Below are positions 1 to 8,034 of a DNA stretch of 64,000 nt, one piece after another. The translations under genes and the position numbers were made by a program. The notes under the pieces were generated by a model. The model had not been told where the DNA came from. It ran no database searches and saw only the letters and a list, made by a program, of their open reading frames with translations. Source of the DNA: Sutterella wadsworthensis (GTDB taxonomy: Bacteria; Pseudomonadota; Gammaproteobacteria; Burkholderiales; Burkholderiaceae_F); NCBI RefSeq assembly GCF_003315195.1, contig NZ_QNRV01000007.1:27170-91169 (forward strand). The letters are read 5' to 3'. The stretch's first letter is position 1; the number at the start of each line of letters is the position of its first letter.

Positions 1-1385
1 CGCACGGCCGATGAGAATTTGATCGCGCGAGAGAGCGCAGGAGGTTCCGTCGGCCAAACCATCGGCCGGCAGTTTTGCCTGCCATCGGCACACCCCGTGC
101 TGGAAATCGGCGTTGAGCACGACTTCCTTTCGCTCAGCAAGATCAAAGCGCTGAAATTTAGCGCTTTCCATATCCGCAAAGAGTCGATCGAGCAGGTCGC
201 CGTAGCGCTTGGCGGTGAAGTCCCTGCTGGAGGCCTCGGTTGACACCAGTCCGACACTGCAGGTGGCAAACGCATGATCAACAAACCATGCGTTAAGCTC
301 GCGGCGCACTTGGTCGAGCGCTTCAGCCGACGCTGCCGTATTCGGCGCAACGATCAGGAACTTGCCCGCAGCATTGATGATGAGGCTGGTCGGCGGAAGT
401 GAGAGCGCTTCGAGCACTTTAAGCGCCGCCAGTTCACAGATGAGCGACACGTCAAAAGACCGCCCGCGGAGCACCTTCGCAGAATTTTTGTTTGTTTCGG
501 CGCCTTCGCTGAAGATAAAGTCCTGAATGCCGAAGAAGTCGCCTTGAATGAGGAGAAATTTCGCTTTGTCCTCCTCAGCAAGGGATCTCAGGCGCTCTCC
601 TGCGGCACTGTCCGTTTCGCCCCGCACCTCGTGCCATCGCCAAAGCGCCGTAGCAAGCGCCGCCGTCGTCTTGGCATGATCGTAGAGCGATACGTCGGGC
701 TTCACGCCGCTTTCGGCAAAAACGGTATTGCATGGGTATAGGTGAGCAACAGTGTGTCAAAGGCATCGAGCCAAAGCGGCCATTGACTGGTGAAGCTGCC
801 CGCAACAGCATCGACGCTGCTTTTACGGAGCGCTTCTGAGAATGCTCTCCACAGTTGAGCGTATTCATCCGAGGCCGCCGCGTCCGTGCGGGGTTCAGAC
901 TCAGCAAGACTCACTGGGAAAAGCGACTTCGGTGTGAGGGGCTGAAGGGCATAGCACTTCTTCAGCGCCTTGGCGGAAAGTGTTCGGCCTGGCTCACTAA
1001 TCGAAACCTCTTCGAAAAGAGCGCGCAGCCGCGTACGCAGAGGGTTCTGCACCTTGGCACTCTTTCCCTCGTCGTCATAGAGCTCACGCTCAAAACCCGC
1101 CGACAGGCGCCCTGCCGTGGCAACGACTGACTGCAGGAAGGTTTCTGGCCGCTGCAGATGTGTGACAACCTTTTCAAGCGTTTCGCCATTCACCTCATCC
1201 GATCCCTGCGGACTGAAGGGAGCTGTCTCGCCCTCGAGGACCGGTGCGCGGCCGAGAATGCTGCGCAGCGCATCCGCCGGGCTTTCTCCCTTAAGGTTCG
1301 CACGTTGAAACAACGTGTCAAGGTTATAAATTAAGCCTGCGAAGGCAACGCGGCAAGAATCGTTCAGAAGACTGTCCATATGCAT
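1..1385 (-). pseudogene. cas10: Cas10/Csm1, N-terminal part, frameshifted and cut by the window edge
   Basis: Large subunit of a type III effector complex; the family makes cyclic oligoadenylate through its palm (GGDD) domain and often cuts ssDNA through an N-terminal HD domain. Seen here: a start region with V-A-F-A-G-L-I-Y-N-L-D-T-L-F-Q-R-A, which aligns with the usual ALLHDIGKFxQRA, so the HD dyad reads YN. The frame stops at 702, but the -1 frame continues without a stop from about 730 to base 1 with Csm1-like text (GDFFGIQDFIF, LRGRSFDVSLICE, LIINAAGKFLIVAPNT). One base appears to be missing in the A5 run at 718-722; six would give HAIPFFAESG. The GGDD region lies outside the window. It is the last gene visible in the leftward cas operon. 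A sequencing error or slippage expression cannot be excluded, but the HD loss does not depend on the frameshift. Confidence in the family is high; in pseudogene status moderate. Confidence 0.85.
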
Positions 1386-1511
1386 GCGCTTTGAAAAATT
1401 CAGGTATGACTCAATGTCCGCGCCGCTCTGAAGCTGAACCAGGACGTCGCAGGTTTAAGAAGTGTTTACTAGAGTTTATACCAGTTGATATACTTTTTTT
1501 GCGTCAGTTAT

Positions 1512-2609
1512 TTACACTCGAATCAGTTCAGGAGCCGTCACGAGCTCATAGCACGTTTTGGGTCTGCGGCCAATCGTTTCGATCCGATAGTGTCGGCTGT
1601 CGCGTTCTCCGAGCTTAGCGCGAAGCGCCTTATTCACCTGAGTGCGCTTTTCCTGAATATATTTGAGGAAGTATTCAGGAGTTTTGACAGTTTTACAGGC
1701 TGCTTCGTATTCGGCCGATCCAGTAGAAACGACACGACGGTAGATCTTCAGAAACTCCTCGGCCTGGGCATTTTCGCCTGCCCGGACGGGTTCGAGTCTT
1801 CTCCAGCGCCGTTCGGCAAACCACCACAGCACGGCAAAAAGAGCCGGAGCGAGCTTCACCGGGGTCGTTCCGCAAATGACGGTGCGTTCCTCTGCAACAA
1901 AGCTCAGTGAATGCACCGGCACCACCTCGCTCTGAGCTGCCAGTACGGTTTCACCGTATCCGGCCTGGCCGGTAACGAGCGCGTCTGGAAGGCCGCTGCG
2001 CAGTCTGATCAGCGGGATGTCGGCGAGCATCACTTTGGCCGTGCTCACATCGAGCGGCTCACCAGCAGGCGAAAAAATCGTTTTGGGCGACTGCGAAGGA
2101 TAAAAGAAGTCACGGTTGTTCTCGAAGGGTTCGGAGACCAGTACGTGCGAGAGGCTGTCTTGTTCGCGCCCAAAAAGAGAGAGCGCATAGCCGATGAAGA
2201 AACTCATCGTCTTGCGGCCGCCCGCAAGCGACACCCAGATCTGAGTCTTGTCATCCTGCGCAAAGGATCGAATCAATCCGACAATGAGGTCAGCCGCAGC
2301 CGTATTCTCTTCGGGCGTGCGGATGTCGGGGATCTCTGCGCCCTCGGCATCGTGAATGACATGGATCATCGAGGCATCGAATTTGATCTGACCGCAGAGG
2401 CTGAAGTCTCTGCAGAAGGCATGAAACTGCCCTGTTTGAGAGTCCAGCAGATCTCGGACAGCTCGGTTGCGGCCGTTCGAAGTTGTAATGAGATGGATTT
2501 CAGTCGGCGCTTCGCCTTTTTCTTGAAGCAGTGCGTAAAGCGTCTCTGTTACGACTTGAGGCGTCATGCCGACCACGGCGACAAAGATGCGTCGAGGATA
2601 TTTCATCAT
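1512..2609 (-). CDS. NE0113/Csm6-family CARF ring nuclease (type III CRISPR)
   Basis: 365 aa. The family (TIGR02584/PF09623, named for NE0113 and often annotated as CRISPR-associated ring nuclease Csm6) binds cyclic oligoadenylate made by Cas10. Visible signatures are GMTPQVVTETLYAL at residues 14-27, SLAGGRKTM at 127-135 and the following LSLFGREQDSLSHVLVS with a distal FFYPS. The last ~110 residues are basic and helix-rich and lack a recognisable HEPN RxxxxH core, so the protein may be a signal-degrading or DNA-binding CARF protein rather than a HEPN RNase. Its start overlaps the stop of the upstream Card1-like gene by a few bases (ATGATGA), so the two are translationally coupled. A 126-bp gap separates it from cas10. 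Confident in family; the exact biochemical role is inference. Confidence 0.9.
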   Translation of the reverse strand: MMKYPRRIFVAVVGMTPQVVTETLYALLQEKGEAPTEIHLITTSNGRNRAVRDLLDSQTGQFHAFCRDFSLCGQIKFDASMIHVIHDAEGAEIPDIRTPEENTAAADLIVGLIRSFAQDDKTQIWVSLAGGRKTMSFFIGYALSLFGREQDSLSHVLVSEPFENNRDFFYPSQSPKTIFSPAGEPLDVSTAKVMLADIPLIRLRSGLPDALVTGQAGYGETVLAAQSEVVPVHSLSFVAEERTVICGTTPVKLAPALFAVLWWFAERRWRRLEPVRAGENAQAEEFLKIYRRVVSTGSAEYEAACKTVKTPEYFLKYIQEKRTQVNKALRAKLGERDSRHYRIETIGRRPKTCYELVTAPELIRV

Positions 2610-3811
2610 CTTTCCCCAGCAATGGCATTGCGAAGCTGATTTTTGAGGCTGCGGAGTCCTTCGCCGTGAATCACTTTGATGCCAACCGAATCGGCGCGCT
2701 TCTTTGCTTCATCATGAAGCTTGTGATAACTCACAAGAATAAGGGTCGTTTTCAGCCCGCCGAACTTCTTCAGCGTTTCAAGCTTGTAGACCACCGCTTT
2801 TGCCTCCTCAAGGTCATCGAGCCTGCTCGTCTTGCATTCAACAATGCAGAACCCGCCCTCATGCATGAAGGCGACATCAATTTCATTCTTCACCTTGTTC
2901 TTGACAACGAGGTTGGCCTGCGGGCGCAGGTTCATGGCGGCGAGCTGGCCGCAGACGTAGCGCTCTAACCAGCCGCCCGCGACGAAGAAGCGGTCGGCTT
3001 CAGACGGAAAGCTGAGGAGCCGCCCCTTGAATGTGAGGTGACCGGCATCACAGAAGGACTCGCACAAGGTCTTTAAGGCTTCATCTTGGTCCGGTGAAAG
3101 CTTCGCTTCCTTGGGATCAATCTGCAGCACGCGCCTCTCTTGGGCTTCGGCTGCAAGCCAATTGAGCGTACTCAGAACGCTACGCTGACTCTGTTTGGAG
3201 ATGAGGCTCTCAGCGAGCTGCTCCTCTTTATAAGAGAGAGATGGCAGCTCTACCGCACCCGCTTCATATCCGTAAGCGGCAAGATAGGTCTTTAAGTTGA
3301 GCTTCACCGCAATAGGCGCGACAAATTCACGGCGATTCTCCTTGCCGCCGCGCAGGATGCTGATGACATTGTTCTGCACGTTAAGGTAAAAGGCCGGAAG
3401 ACCTGCGTCATAGGCTCCCGTAAGCGCACCAAAAGCCATGAGCTTGGTGCCGCCCGTGACGTTAACAATGGGGTTGGACGACTCAAATTCAAAGGCAAGT
3501 TCAAAAACCAGGCTGCGTACCTCATTGTCGTCGTCGACCTTCTCTATCGACACGCGACGAATCTTCGTGGAAGGCGAAGCGGTACGCACAGCATACTCAA
3601 GCTGATCAGCTGCCTCCTTCATCGCTTTTGAAACGAATAAGACCACATGATCCGGCCGATAAAGGATGATGGGCCAAAAGTTTGCGGCAGCTTGTTCAGA
3701 AACAAGACAAAAATGCGTTCTGAACGCCTGAAAATCGACATTCGATCGGCTCTCGGCAGCGTTACCCATGGACGACGTTCCTTCTGTAGACAAATTAATA
3801 ATTGCGACCAT
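2606..3811 (-). CDS. Card1/Can2-like CARF-PD-(D/E)xK nuclease
   Basis: 401 aa from the first ATG, which sits one base after the stop of the 75-aa gene upstream; an alternative ATG at 3769 has AAGGA before it and would remove 14 residues. The N-terminal half is a CARF domain with the diagnostic NVTGGTKLMAFGA (about residues 115-128). The C-terminal half carries a PD-(D/E)xK core: NEIDVAFMHEGGFCIVECKTS near residues 307-328 supplies the acidic residues and ExK. This layout is that of the DUF1887 proteins Card1 and Can2, which are nucleases of ssDNA/RNA or nicked DNA activated by cyclic tetra-adenylate. It lies in the same operon as cas10 and a second CARF protein. Family assignment is strong; the activator (cA4 or cA6) and substrate are inference. 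Confidence 0.9.
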   Translation of the reverse strand: MVAIINLSTEGTSSMGNAAESRSNVDFQAFRTHFCLVSEQAAANFWPIILYRPDHVVLFVSKAMKEAADQLEYAVRTASPSTKIRRVSIEKVDDDNEVRSLVFELAFEFESSNPIVNVTGGTKLMAFGALTGAYDAGLPAFYLNVQNNVISILRGGKENRREFVAPIAVKLNLKTYLAAYGYEAGAVELPSLSYKEEQLAESLISKQSQRSVLSTLNWLAAEAQERRVLQIDPKEAKLSPDQDEALKTLCESFCDAGHLTFKGRLLSFPSEADRFFVAGGWLERYVCGQLAAMNLRPQANLVVKNKVKNEIDVAFMHEGGFCIVECKTSRLDDLEEAKAVVYKLETLKKFGGLKTTLILVSYHKLHDEAKKRADSVGIKVIHGEGLRSLKNQLRNAIAGER

Positions 3812-3812
3812 C

Positions 3813-4040
3813 CTAGCGCATCACTGAGCGCTTTCCGCACCTCTGCTGCCTAGAAAAAACTCCGCTCTGAGGAGTGTTTTCAGCATAGGTTCGGGACACT
3901 TCCTCGGCAAGCGCACTGGGGCTCCAGTCGATCCACGGGGGCAGATCAGCAAAATGTGCCGTCATGACGAATTCGGCTCTCCTGTTCAGCGTGAATACAC
4001 TCTCGGCATTTGCTCGTTCGCGATTCAAATCCTCTGTCAT
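3813..4040 (-). CDS. Small uncharacterised protein of the type III operon
   Basis: 75 aa, not recognised. The main support is an exact AGGAGG six bases before the ATG at 4040 and the one-base gap to the Card1-like gene downstream, which implies translational coupling. The sequence is soluble and acidic in its first two thirds (AHFADLPPWIDWSPSALAEEV) and ends with a basic tail rich in Ser, Arg and Gln. There is no signal peptide, membrane span or known motif. It could be a small partner of the CARF nuclease or merely a translated leader. Moderate confidence that it is made; function unknown. Confidence 0.5.
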   Translation of the reverse strand: MTEDLNRERANAESVFTLNRRAEFVMTAHFADLPPWIDWSPSALAEEVSRTYAENTPQSGVFSRQQRCGKRSVMR

Positions 4041-4094
4041 TTGCTGCCTCCTATCTAATAGTGAGATCCGCCGAAAGACTTTTTTGAAAACAAT

Positions 4095-4907
4095 TCATGC
4101 CGGCCAGACAGCCGAGAGTTCACTTTCTGAGCGGAAATCCACCGCAACCGCATCAGATCCGCGCCCGGTCAAGCCGAGTGTCTGACAGATGATCTTGTAG
4201 ATTTGGGTGGAAAAGCCTCCGTCCATCGTCCACTCACGCGAGGCATCCCAGGAATTCCTGAACTTCACGCGTCCGGCAATATGCGGATAGCGCGTTTGCA
4301 GATGATGACTGCGGATATAGAAGCTCAGATCGCCGCTCGAAGCGAAGTTCTTTGTACCGAGATCCTGCACGAGCAGCCGGAGTTCATTCGCTTCCATGGG
4401 ATCCGAAATACCGTAGGCGCTTAAGAGCATATTCAGGCGGGCCAATAGGCTCCCTGGTTTCGCTTTGATCGACGGATTAGGCGCCGTTGAGTGAGACGGC
4501 GTACTCAAAAGCGGAGAAATCGCTGTCGCCCAGCCCTTGCGCCAGTCTGTCCGCGCGGGCGAAGATGCCTCACTGACCTCGGTCGGGGAGGCGGGCGCCA
4601 GTTCGGCCTCTGGCGGCATTGCCGGCACGCACTCTGACGACTTTGACACCTCTTTCACCACCGTCAAACGTCCGTTCAGGAGGTCATCGGGTGAAGCGAG
4701 CGTCTGAACAACGAACCACCCAAGGTACTTCCGGGGCAGCGGAGCATCCTCAGATTTGAGTACGCAGGCATTCGGCAGAAAGGCTTTGGATCCGTTGATC
4801 AACACCTCGTAGCCGCCGGCTTTCCGTCTAATCACCCGGCCGTGGAGCGCGCAGCCCTGCTCTAAGGACCGTTCGAAAGCATTCAGGTCGCGGTGCGCAA
4901 TGATCAT
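4095..4907 (-). CDS. Uncharacterised protein with an N-terminal S1-like domain
   Basis: 270 aa, preceded by AAGGAG eight bases from the ATG. Residues ~20-45 (GRVIRRKAGGYEVLINGSKAFLPN) fit the first strands of an S1/OB RNA-binding fold. A Pro/Ala/Ser-rich linker (about 95-150) joins this to a C-terminal domain of roughly 120 residues that I do not recognise, with a conserved-looking SFYIRSHHLQTRYPHIAGRVKF stretch and several Trp/Phe. It sits between the secreted protein gene and the 75-aa gene in the leftward operon that ends in cas10, so a role linked to RNA or nucleotide sensing is a reasonable guess but only that. Real gene: confident. S1 assignment: moderate. Confidence 0.75.
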   Translation of the reverse strand: MIIAHRDLNAFERSLEQGCALHGRVIRRKAGGYEVLINGSKAFLPNACVLKSEDAPLPRKYLGWFVVQTLASPDDLLNGRLTVVKEVSKSSECVPAMPPEAELAPASPTEVSEASSPARTDWRKGWATAISPLLSTPSHSTAPNPSIKAKPGSLLARLNMLLSAYGISDPMEANELRLLVQDLGTKNFASSGDLSFYIRSHHLQTRYPHIAGRVKFRNSWDASREWTMDGGFSTQIYKIICQTLGLTGRGSDAVAVDFRSESELSAVWPA

Positions 4908-4979
4908 GTATCTGACTCCTTCTGAAGCGGAAATGTGAAATCGATCTAAGGCTGAAGCAGCATGCGCAATTGTCGAGTC

Positions 4980-5625
4980 TCAGCGTTTGAGCTGTAGGGT
5001 ACGAGCCGGGGCATCCATAGCAGTCTTTATAGATTCAGACGCAGACACGTCGTTTGAGAGCGTGAGTGTGGCCCAGCGGTCACCTGAGAGCGGCACCATG
5101 AACATGCGCACCTGCCAGACGGTTTGGGTATCGACCTCTCCGCGTCTGAAATACAATATTTGAAGTGCCGAAATGCCATTGATTCGCTGTCGGCTGACAG
5201 ATTCAAACCGCAGCAGATTCGGAATCATTCGAGGGTATACCGTACGGATCGCTTCGGAAACCCCGCGAAAGACCTCATCGTCACTCAGTGCATTCCTCAC
5301 GTCTGCTGCGAACTCGCCACGCTGTGTTACAAATCGGATGAGCGCCTGCGGCGGTGCTGAAGGCTCCCGCATCACAAGGTGCCGCACCTTAGATGCAGAC
5401 GAGCCCCCACCCTCCAGTCTTTGCCGACGCAGAAGGGCATCCGCCTGATCCGCAATTTGCTGCTTCTCGTTTGTATCGAGAGCTTGCCAATCCGCCGGCA
5501 CAATGAAGTCGGCATCGGGACATGAGAACTGAGCCCAATCCTGAGCAGCCGCCCCTATGGACGCGATTACACCCTACGAAACAGATCCATCGCTTCAACC
5601 CGCCGAAGATTCCCAATACGTGCAT
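4980..5625 (-). pseudogene. Secreted/periplasmic protein with signal peptide, frameshifted near its start
   Basis: The long frame (173 aa from a GTG at 5501) has no good start. Read upstream in that frame it gives VIASIGAAAQDWAQFSCPDADF before a stop at about 5578. The other frame from ATG 5625 gives MHVLGIFGGLKRWICFVG up to the same point. Joining them by removing one base from the C3 run at 5572-5574 makes a textbook signal peptide: basic residues, a hydrophobic core crossing the junction, and AAAQ cleavage. The ATG at 5625 overlaps the stop of the 60-aa membrane gene (TAATG), which supports it as the original start. The mature part has no family I recognise; it ends in beta-rich text (VWQVRMFMVPLSGDRWATLTLSN). 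Either a mutated gene or a base error; the coding potential is clear. Confidence 0.65.
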
Positions 5626-5807
5626 TACTTTGCATCCTTTCCGCCGGCCTTGAAGAGCTTCACGACGCCGTAGATGATCAGAATGAATACTAGTGCACCG
5701 ATAGAACCCATCAACTTTTCCGCCAGAACGGCGCCGTTGCCGCTGCTAATACCGGATATGACGGAGACAATCACACCGCAAATTGCTAATCCTAGGAGTG
5801 TTTTCAT
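5625..5807 (-). CDS. Small two-span membrane protein at the head of the type III operon
   Basis: 60 aa. Two hydrophobic stretches, at about residues 3-20 (LLGLAICGVIVSVISGIS) and 33-52 (MGSIGALVFILIIYGVVKLF), followed by a lysine-rich tail, suggest a hairpin in the inner membrane; the first could also act as a signal anchor. The ATG is preceded by AGAGGT at good spacing. Its stop overlaps the start of the secreted protein gene, so both should be translated together. It is the first gene of the leftward unit that leads to the CARF nucleases and cas10. No family recognised. Confidence 0.65.
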   Translation of the reverse strand: MKTLLGLAICGVIVSVISGISSGNGAVLAEKLMGSIGALVFILIIYGVVKLFKAGGKDAK

Positions 5808-6165
5808 TTAATACCTCTTGACCATGAAAGTGAGGGAGAGAGAAGCCGCACTGGCCGGCATCGAGCAGAACCTGCGTCGCCGGAACGGAAACAACGTCCG
5901 GAGACCGAGCGGTAAGTCGTCGACGGACGATGGGAGAAAGACTTTCCGCAGCAACGCAGTCCGCATTCTTCGCTTGGGCAGGAACCTGCGCCCGCCAAAT
6001 AAGAGCGTTCGCCGGTATTCAGTGCGGCTGAAACGAATCCTAAGACGGAAGTTTTTTTCGTGAAGACTTCACAAATTTGCGGCCGCGAGCCACCGCAAAT
6101 TTGTGAACCCCTCATCGTTCTCGGACATGTGCGACCATGGCGGTGACTGCAAGGAATGCGCCTCT
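5808..6165. promoter_or_regulatory. Divergent intergenic region between the two cas operons
   Basis: About 360 bases without a convincing gene, separating the leftward accessory/cas10 operon from the rightward cas2-cas1 operon. It should hold promoters for both. The open frames on either strand here are rich in Arg and Ser and look like chance reading of GC-rich DNA. The one clear structure is the long inverted repeat listed separately. Confidence 0.6.
6068..6107. repeat. 15-bp perfect inverted repeat upstream of cas2-cas1
   Basis: TTCACAAATTTGCGG at 6068-6082 is exactly inverted as CCGCAAATTTGTGAA at 6093-6107, with a 10-base spacer. Each arm also contains the palindrome CAAATTTG. The element could fold as a strong hairpin or bind a dimeric regulator twice. 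It lies about 60 bases before the likely cas2 start, and there is no U-tract, so a terminator is unlikely. Confidence 0.75.
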
Positions 6166-6447
6166 ATGACCGCTCGACATCTTTTCCTCGTCCTCTACGA
6201 CGTCAGCTCACCGAAGGCTTCAGCAAAGATCCGCAAGCACATCTCTGCCTACGCAGTAAGCGGGCAGAAGTCTTTCAAGGAATGCCTTCTTGACAATCGC
6301 GAACGTGCGCAGCTCGTCAGCGAGCTCAAGGCTGTCATGGATGAGAAAACGGACCGTATCCATTTCTTCGAGCTTGACCCGCGCCGACTGGCCGCCGCCG
6401 TCGGCAAAGTCCGCCGCAGTTCCATTGATCCGTTTCTCATTCTCTGA
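6166..6447 (+). CDS. cas2: CRISPR-associated endonuclease Cas2 (first copy)
   Basis: 93 aa from the ATG at 6166, which has AAGGA upstream. Cas2 bridges two Cas1 dimers in the spacer-integration complex. The N-terminal beta-strand and catalytic-type aspartate are clear (HLFLVLYDVSSPKASAKIRKHIS), followed by the Cas2 core VSGQKSFKEC and the C-terminal strand HFFELDP. In-frame starts at 6127 or 6103 would add a cysteine-rich tail (CDHGGDCKEC), but the latter starts inside the inverted repeat, so I prefer the short form. It ends 15 bases before cas1. It is clearly different in sequence from the second cas2 downstream of csx16. Confidence 0.85.
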   Translation: MTARHLFLVLYDVSSPKASAKIRKHISAYAVSGQKSFKECLLDNRERAQLVSELKAVMDEKTDRIHFFELDPRRLAAAVGKVRRSSIDPFLIL

Positions 6448-6462
6448 GGAGCCTCTTTATTT

Positions 6463-7410
6463 ATGACAACGCTCTACATAGACCGGAACAATTTGGAACT
6501 TCGACTCGAGGGCGGGGCGCTTACCTGCTATGAAGACGGTCAGCGCGTCGGAACTATTCCGACGGCGCCGCTCGAACGCGTTGTTATGCGGGGCACCGCC
6601 AAAGTGGAAACGCAGGCAATTGCCAAACTCGGCAGTTTGGGTGTCGGAGTGATTTTTCTCTTCGGCCGCAGGCATGAGCCGGTACTCTTTTTGCCGCGGC
6701 CGCATAACGATGCCTTAATCCGCATCCATCAATGCGTACTGAGCCGCAACCCTGAGGCTTGTCGATTGGTCGCTGTTGACATTCTTCAGACGAAGATTGA
6801 AGCGCAGCGTCAGTTTCTTCAAAGCCGTGCTGATGCACTTAAAGACACCGCGCCAAAAGCACTCGTTGCAGCCACCGACAATCTCCGCAAACTATGGCCG
6901 CTCATCGACGCCAAGGCGTCGGAACCCGCCATCCGCGGAGTAGAAGGAAGAGCTGCCCGCGTGTATTTCGAAGGCCTTACGGCACTCTTTCCTGCTGAAC
7001 TCGGCTTCACTGGACGCAATCGCAAGCCGCCGAGAGACCCCGTCAACGCTGCGCTTTCTTTAAGTTATGTGCTCCTTTACGCCGATGCTGCAATAGCTGC
7101 GCATCAAGCGGGACTCGATCCCTTTGTCGGCTTCCTGCATAAACCCGAATTCGGCCGTCACTCGCTTGCGTGCGACCTCATGGAACCCGCTCGACCGTTA
7201 GTAGACCGATTTGTTCTCGACCTCTTTGAAAGCGGACTCTTTACCTTAAAAAGCTTTTCGACTACCGACGCCGGGTGCTTTATCTCAAAGAATGCCCGGT
7301 CTGTCTTCTATCCCGCCTTTGAGAAGGCTGCCAGTGAGTGGCGCGGAATGTTGGCAAAAAGAGCCCGCAAACTTGCTGATGACATCCTGACTTACGCAAA
7401 AGAGCACTGA
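6463..7410 (+). CDS. cas1: CRISPR-associated endonuclease Cas1
   Basis: 315 aa, the integrase that inserts new spacers at the leader end. The metal-binding triad is visible: E161 in RGVEGRAARVYF, H226 in GFLHKPEFGRHSLA and D238 in the ACDLMEPARP stretch. The N-terminal beta domain begins MTTLYIDRNN. It lies between the first cas2 and csx16 with short gaps, so the four adaptation-side genes look like one operon that ends at the array. Nothing suggests damage. Confidence 0.95.
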   Translation: MTTLYIDRNNLELRLEGGALTCYEDGQRVGTIPTAPLERVVMRGTAKVETQAIAKLGSLGVGVIFLFGRRHEPVLFLPRPHNDALIRIHQCVLSRNPEACRLVAVDILQTKIEAQRQFLQSRADALKDTAPKALVAATDNLRKLWPLIDAKASEPAIRGVEGRAARVYFEGLTALFPAELGFTGRNRKPPRDPVNAALSLSYVLLYADAAIAAHQAGLDPFVGFLHKPEFGRHSLACDLMEPARPLVDRFVLDLFESGLFTLKSFSTTDAGCFISKNARSVFYPAFEKAASEWRGMLAKRARKLADDILTYAKEH

Positions 7411-7429
7411 TTCTTCCATCGCTATCTGC

Positions 7430-7744
7430 ATGAGCACGTTCTTCATCTCACGCCACCCGGGAGCCATTGAATGGTCTCGCAGGCAAAATCTCGGCATTGA
7501 TCAATGGATCACACATCTTGATCCCAAAATTGTAAAAACCGGCGACGTCGTCATTGGCACGCTGCCGATGAAGGCTGTTGCCGAGGTCTGCAAAAGGGGC
7601 GCGCGTTTCTTCACGCTGGAGTTAGGTCTCCGTCCAGAACTGCGCGGCCGCGAGCTTGGCGTCGACGAAATGAACCAACTCGAATGCCGTCTTGTTGAAT
7701 ACAAGGTCGTCCGTTGCGCACCTATGTGCGGGGAGGAGATTTGA
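7430..7744 (+). CDS. csx16: Csx16 (VVA1548 family) CRISPR accessory protein
   Basis: 104 aa. It matches the VVA1548/Csx16 family (TIGR02620, PF09652) by the opening FFISRHPGAIEWSRRQ, the middle THLDPKIVKTGDVVIGTLP and the RGRELGVDEM stretch. Members occur with type III systems and have been proposed to be ring nucleases that degrade cyclic oligoadenylate. The stop overlaps the next cas2 start (TGATG). Its place inside the adaptation genes, rather than with the CARF genes, is unusual but still within the island. Confidence 0.88.
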   Translation: MSTFFISRHPGAIEWSRRQNLGIDQWITHLDPKIVKTGDVVIGTLPMKAVAEVCKRGARFFTLELGLRPELRGRELGVDEMNQLECRLVEYKVVRCAPMCGEEI

Positions 7745-8034
7745 TGCACTTCATCATTGCCTACGACGTCACCAACCCGTCACGTCTTCAACGTCTTCAC
7801 AAGGCTCTCTGCGAGTATGCGTTGCCCATACAGAAAAGTGTCTTTCTGCTCATGGGAAGTGAAGCGCAGTTTGCAAAGTGCCGTCAGAAGGCCGAACAGA
7901 TCATCGACTCGTCAAAGGACGATCTTCGGTTCTACGCCCTCCCGGAACGAGGCATCAAAATTGCTCTGGGGCAGGCACCGCTTCCCGATGGCATCTATCT
8001 ATCCGAGTTTCCGGAGCTCTCTCAGAGCTGCTGA
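7744..8034 (+). CDS. cas2: CRISPR-associated endonuclease Cas2 (second copy)
   Basis: 96 aa from the ATG at 7744, which overlaps the csx16 stop. Cas2 features are MHFIIAYDVTNPSRLQRLHKALCEYALPIQKSVFLL with the strand-1 Asp and a C-terminal FYALPE strand. It differs in both halves from the copy upstream of cas1, so it is not a recent duplicate. It directly precedes the leader and array. Which of the two Cas2 proteins works with Cas1 cannot be told from sequence. Confidence 0.9.
   Translation: MHFIIAYDVTNPSRLQRLHKALCEYALPIQKSVFLLMGSEAQFAKCRQKAEQIIDSSKDDLRFYALPERGIKIALGQAPLPDGIYLSEFPELSQSC

Noticed and set aside
5804..6115. Minus-strand frame of 103 codons in the divergent region
   Set aside because: Arg/Ser/Cys-rich text with no domain; it overlaps the leftward operon start and the inverted repeat, and looks like chance reading.
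6103..6165. N-terminal extension of the first Cas2 with a CxxxxxxCxxC pattern
   Set aside because: Its first start codon lies in the inverted repeat, and other Cas2 proteins begin at the first beta-strand.
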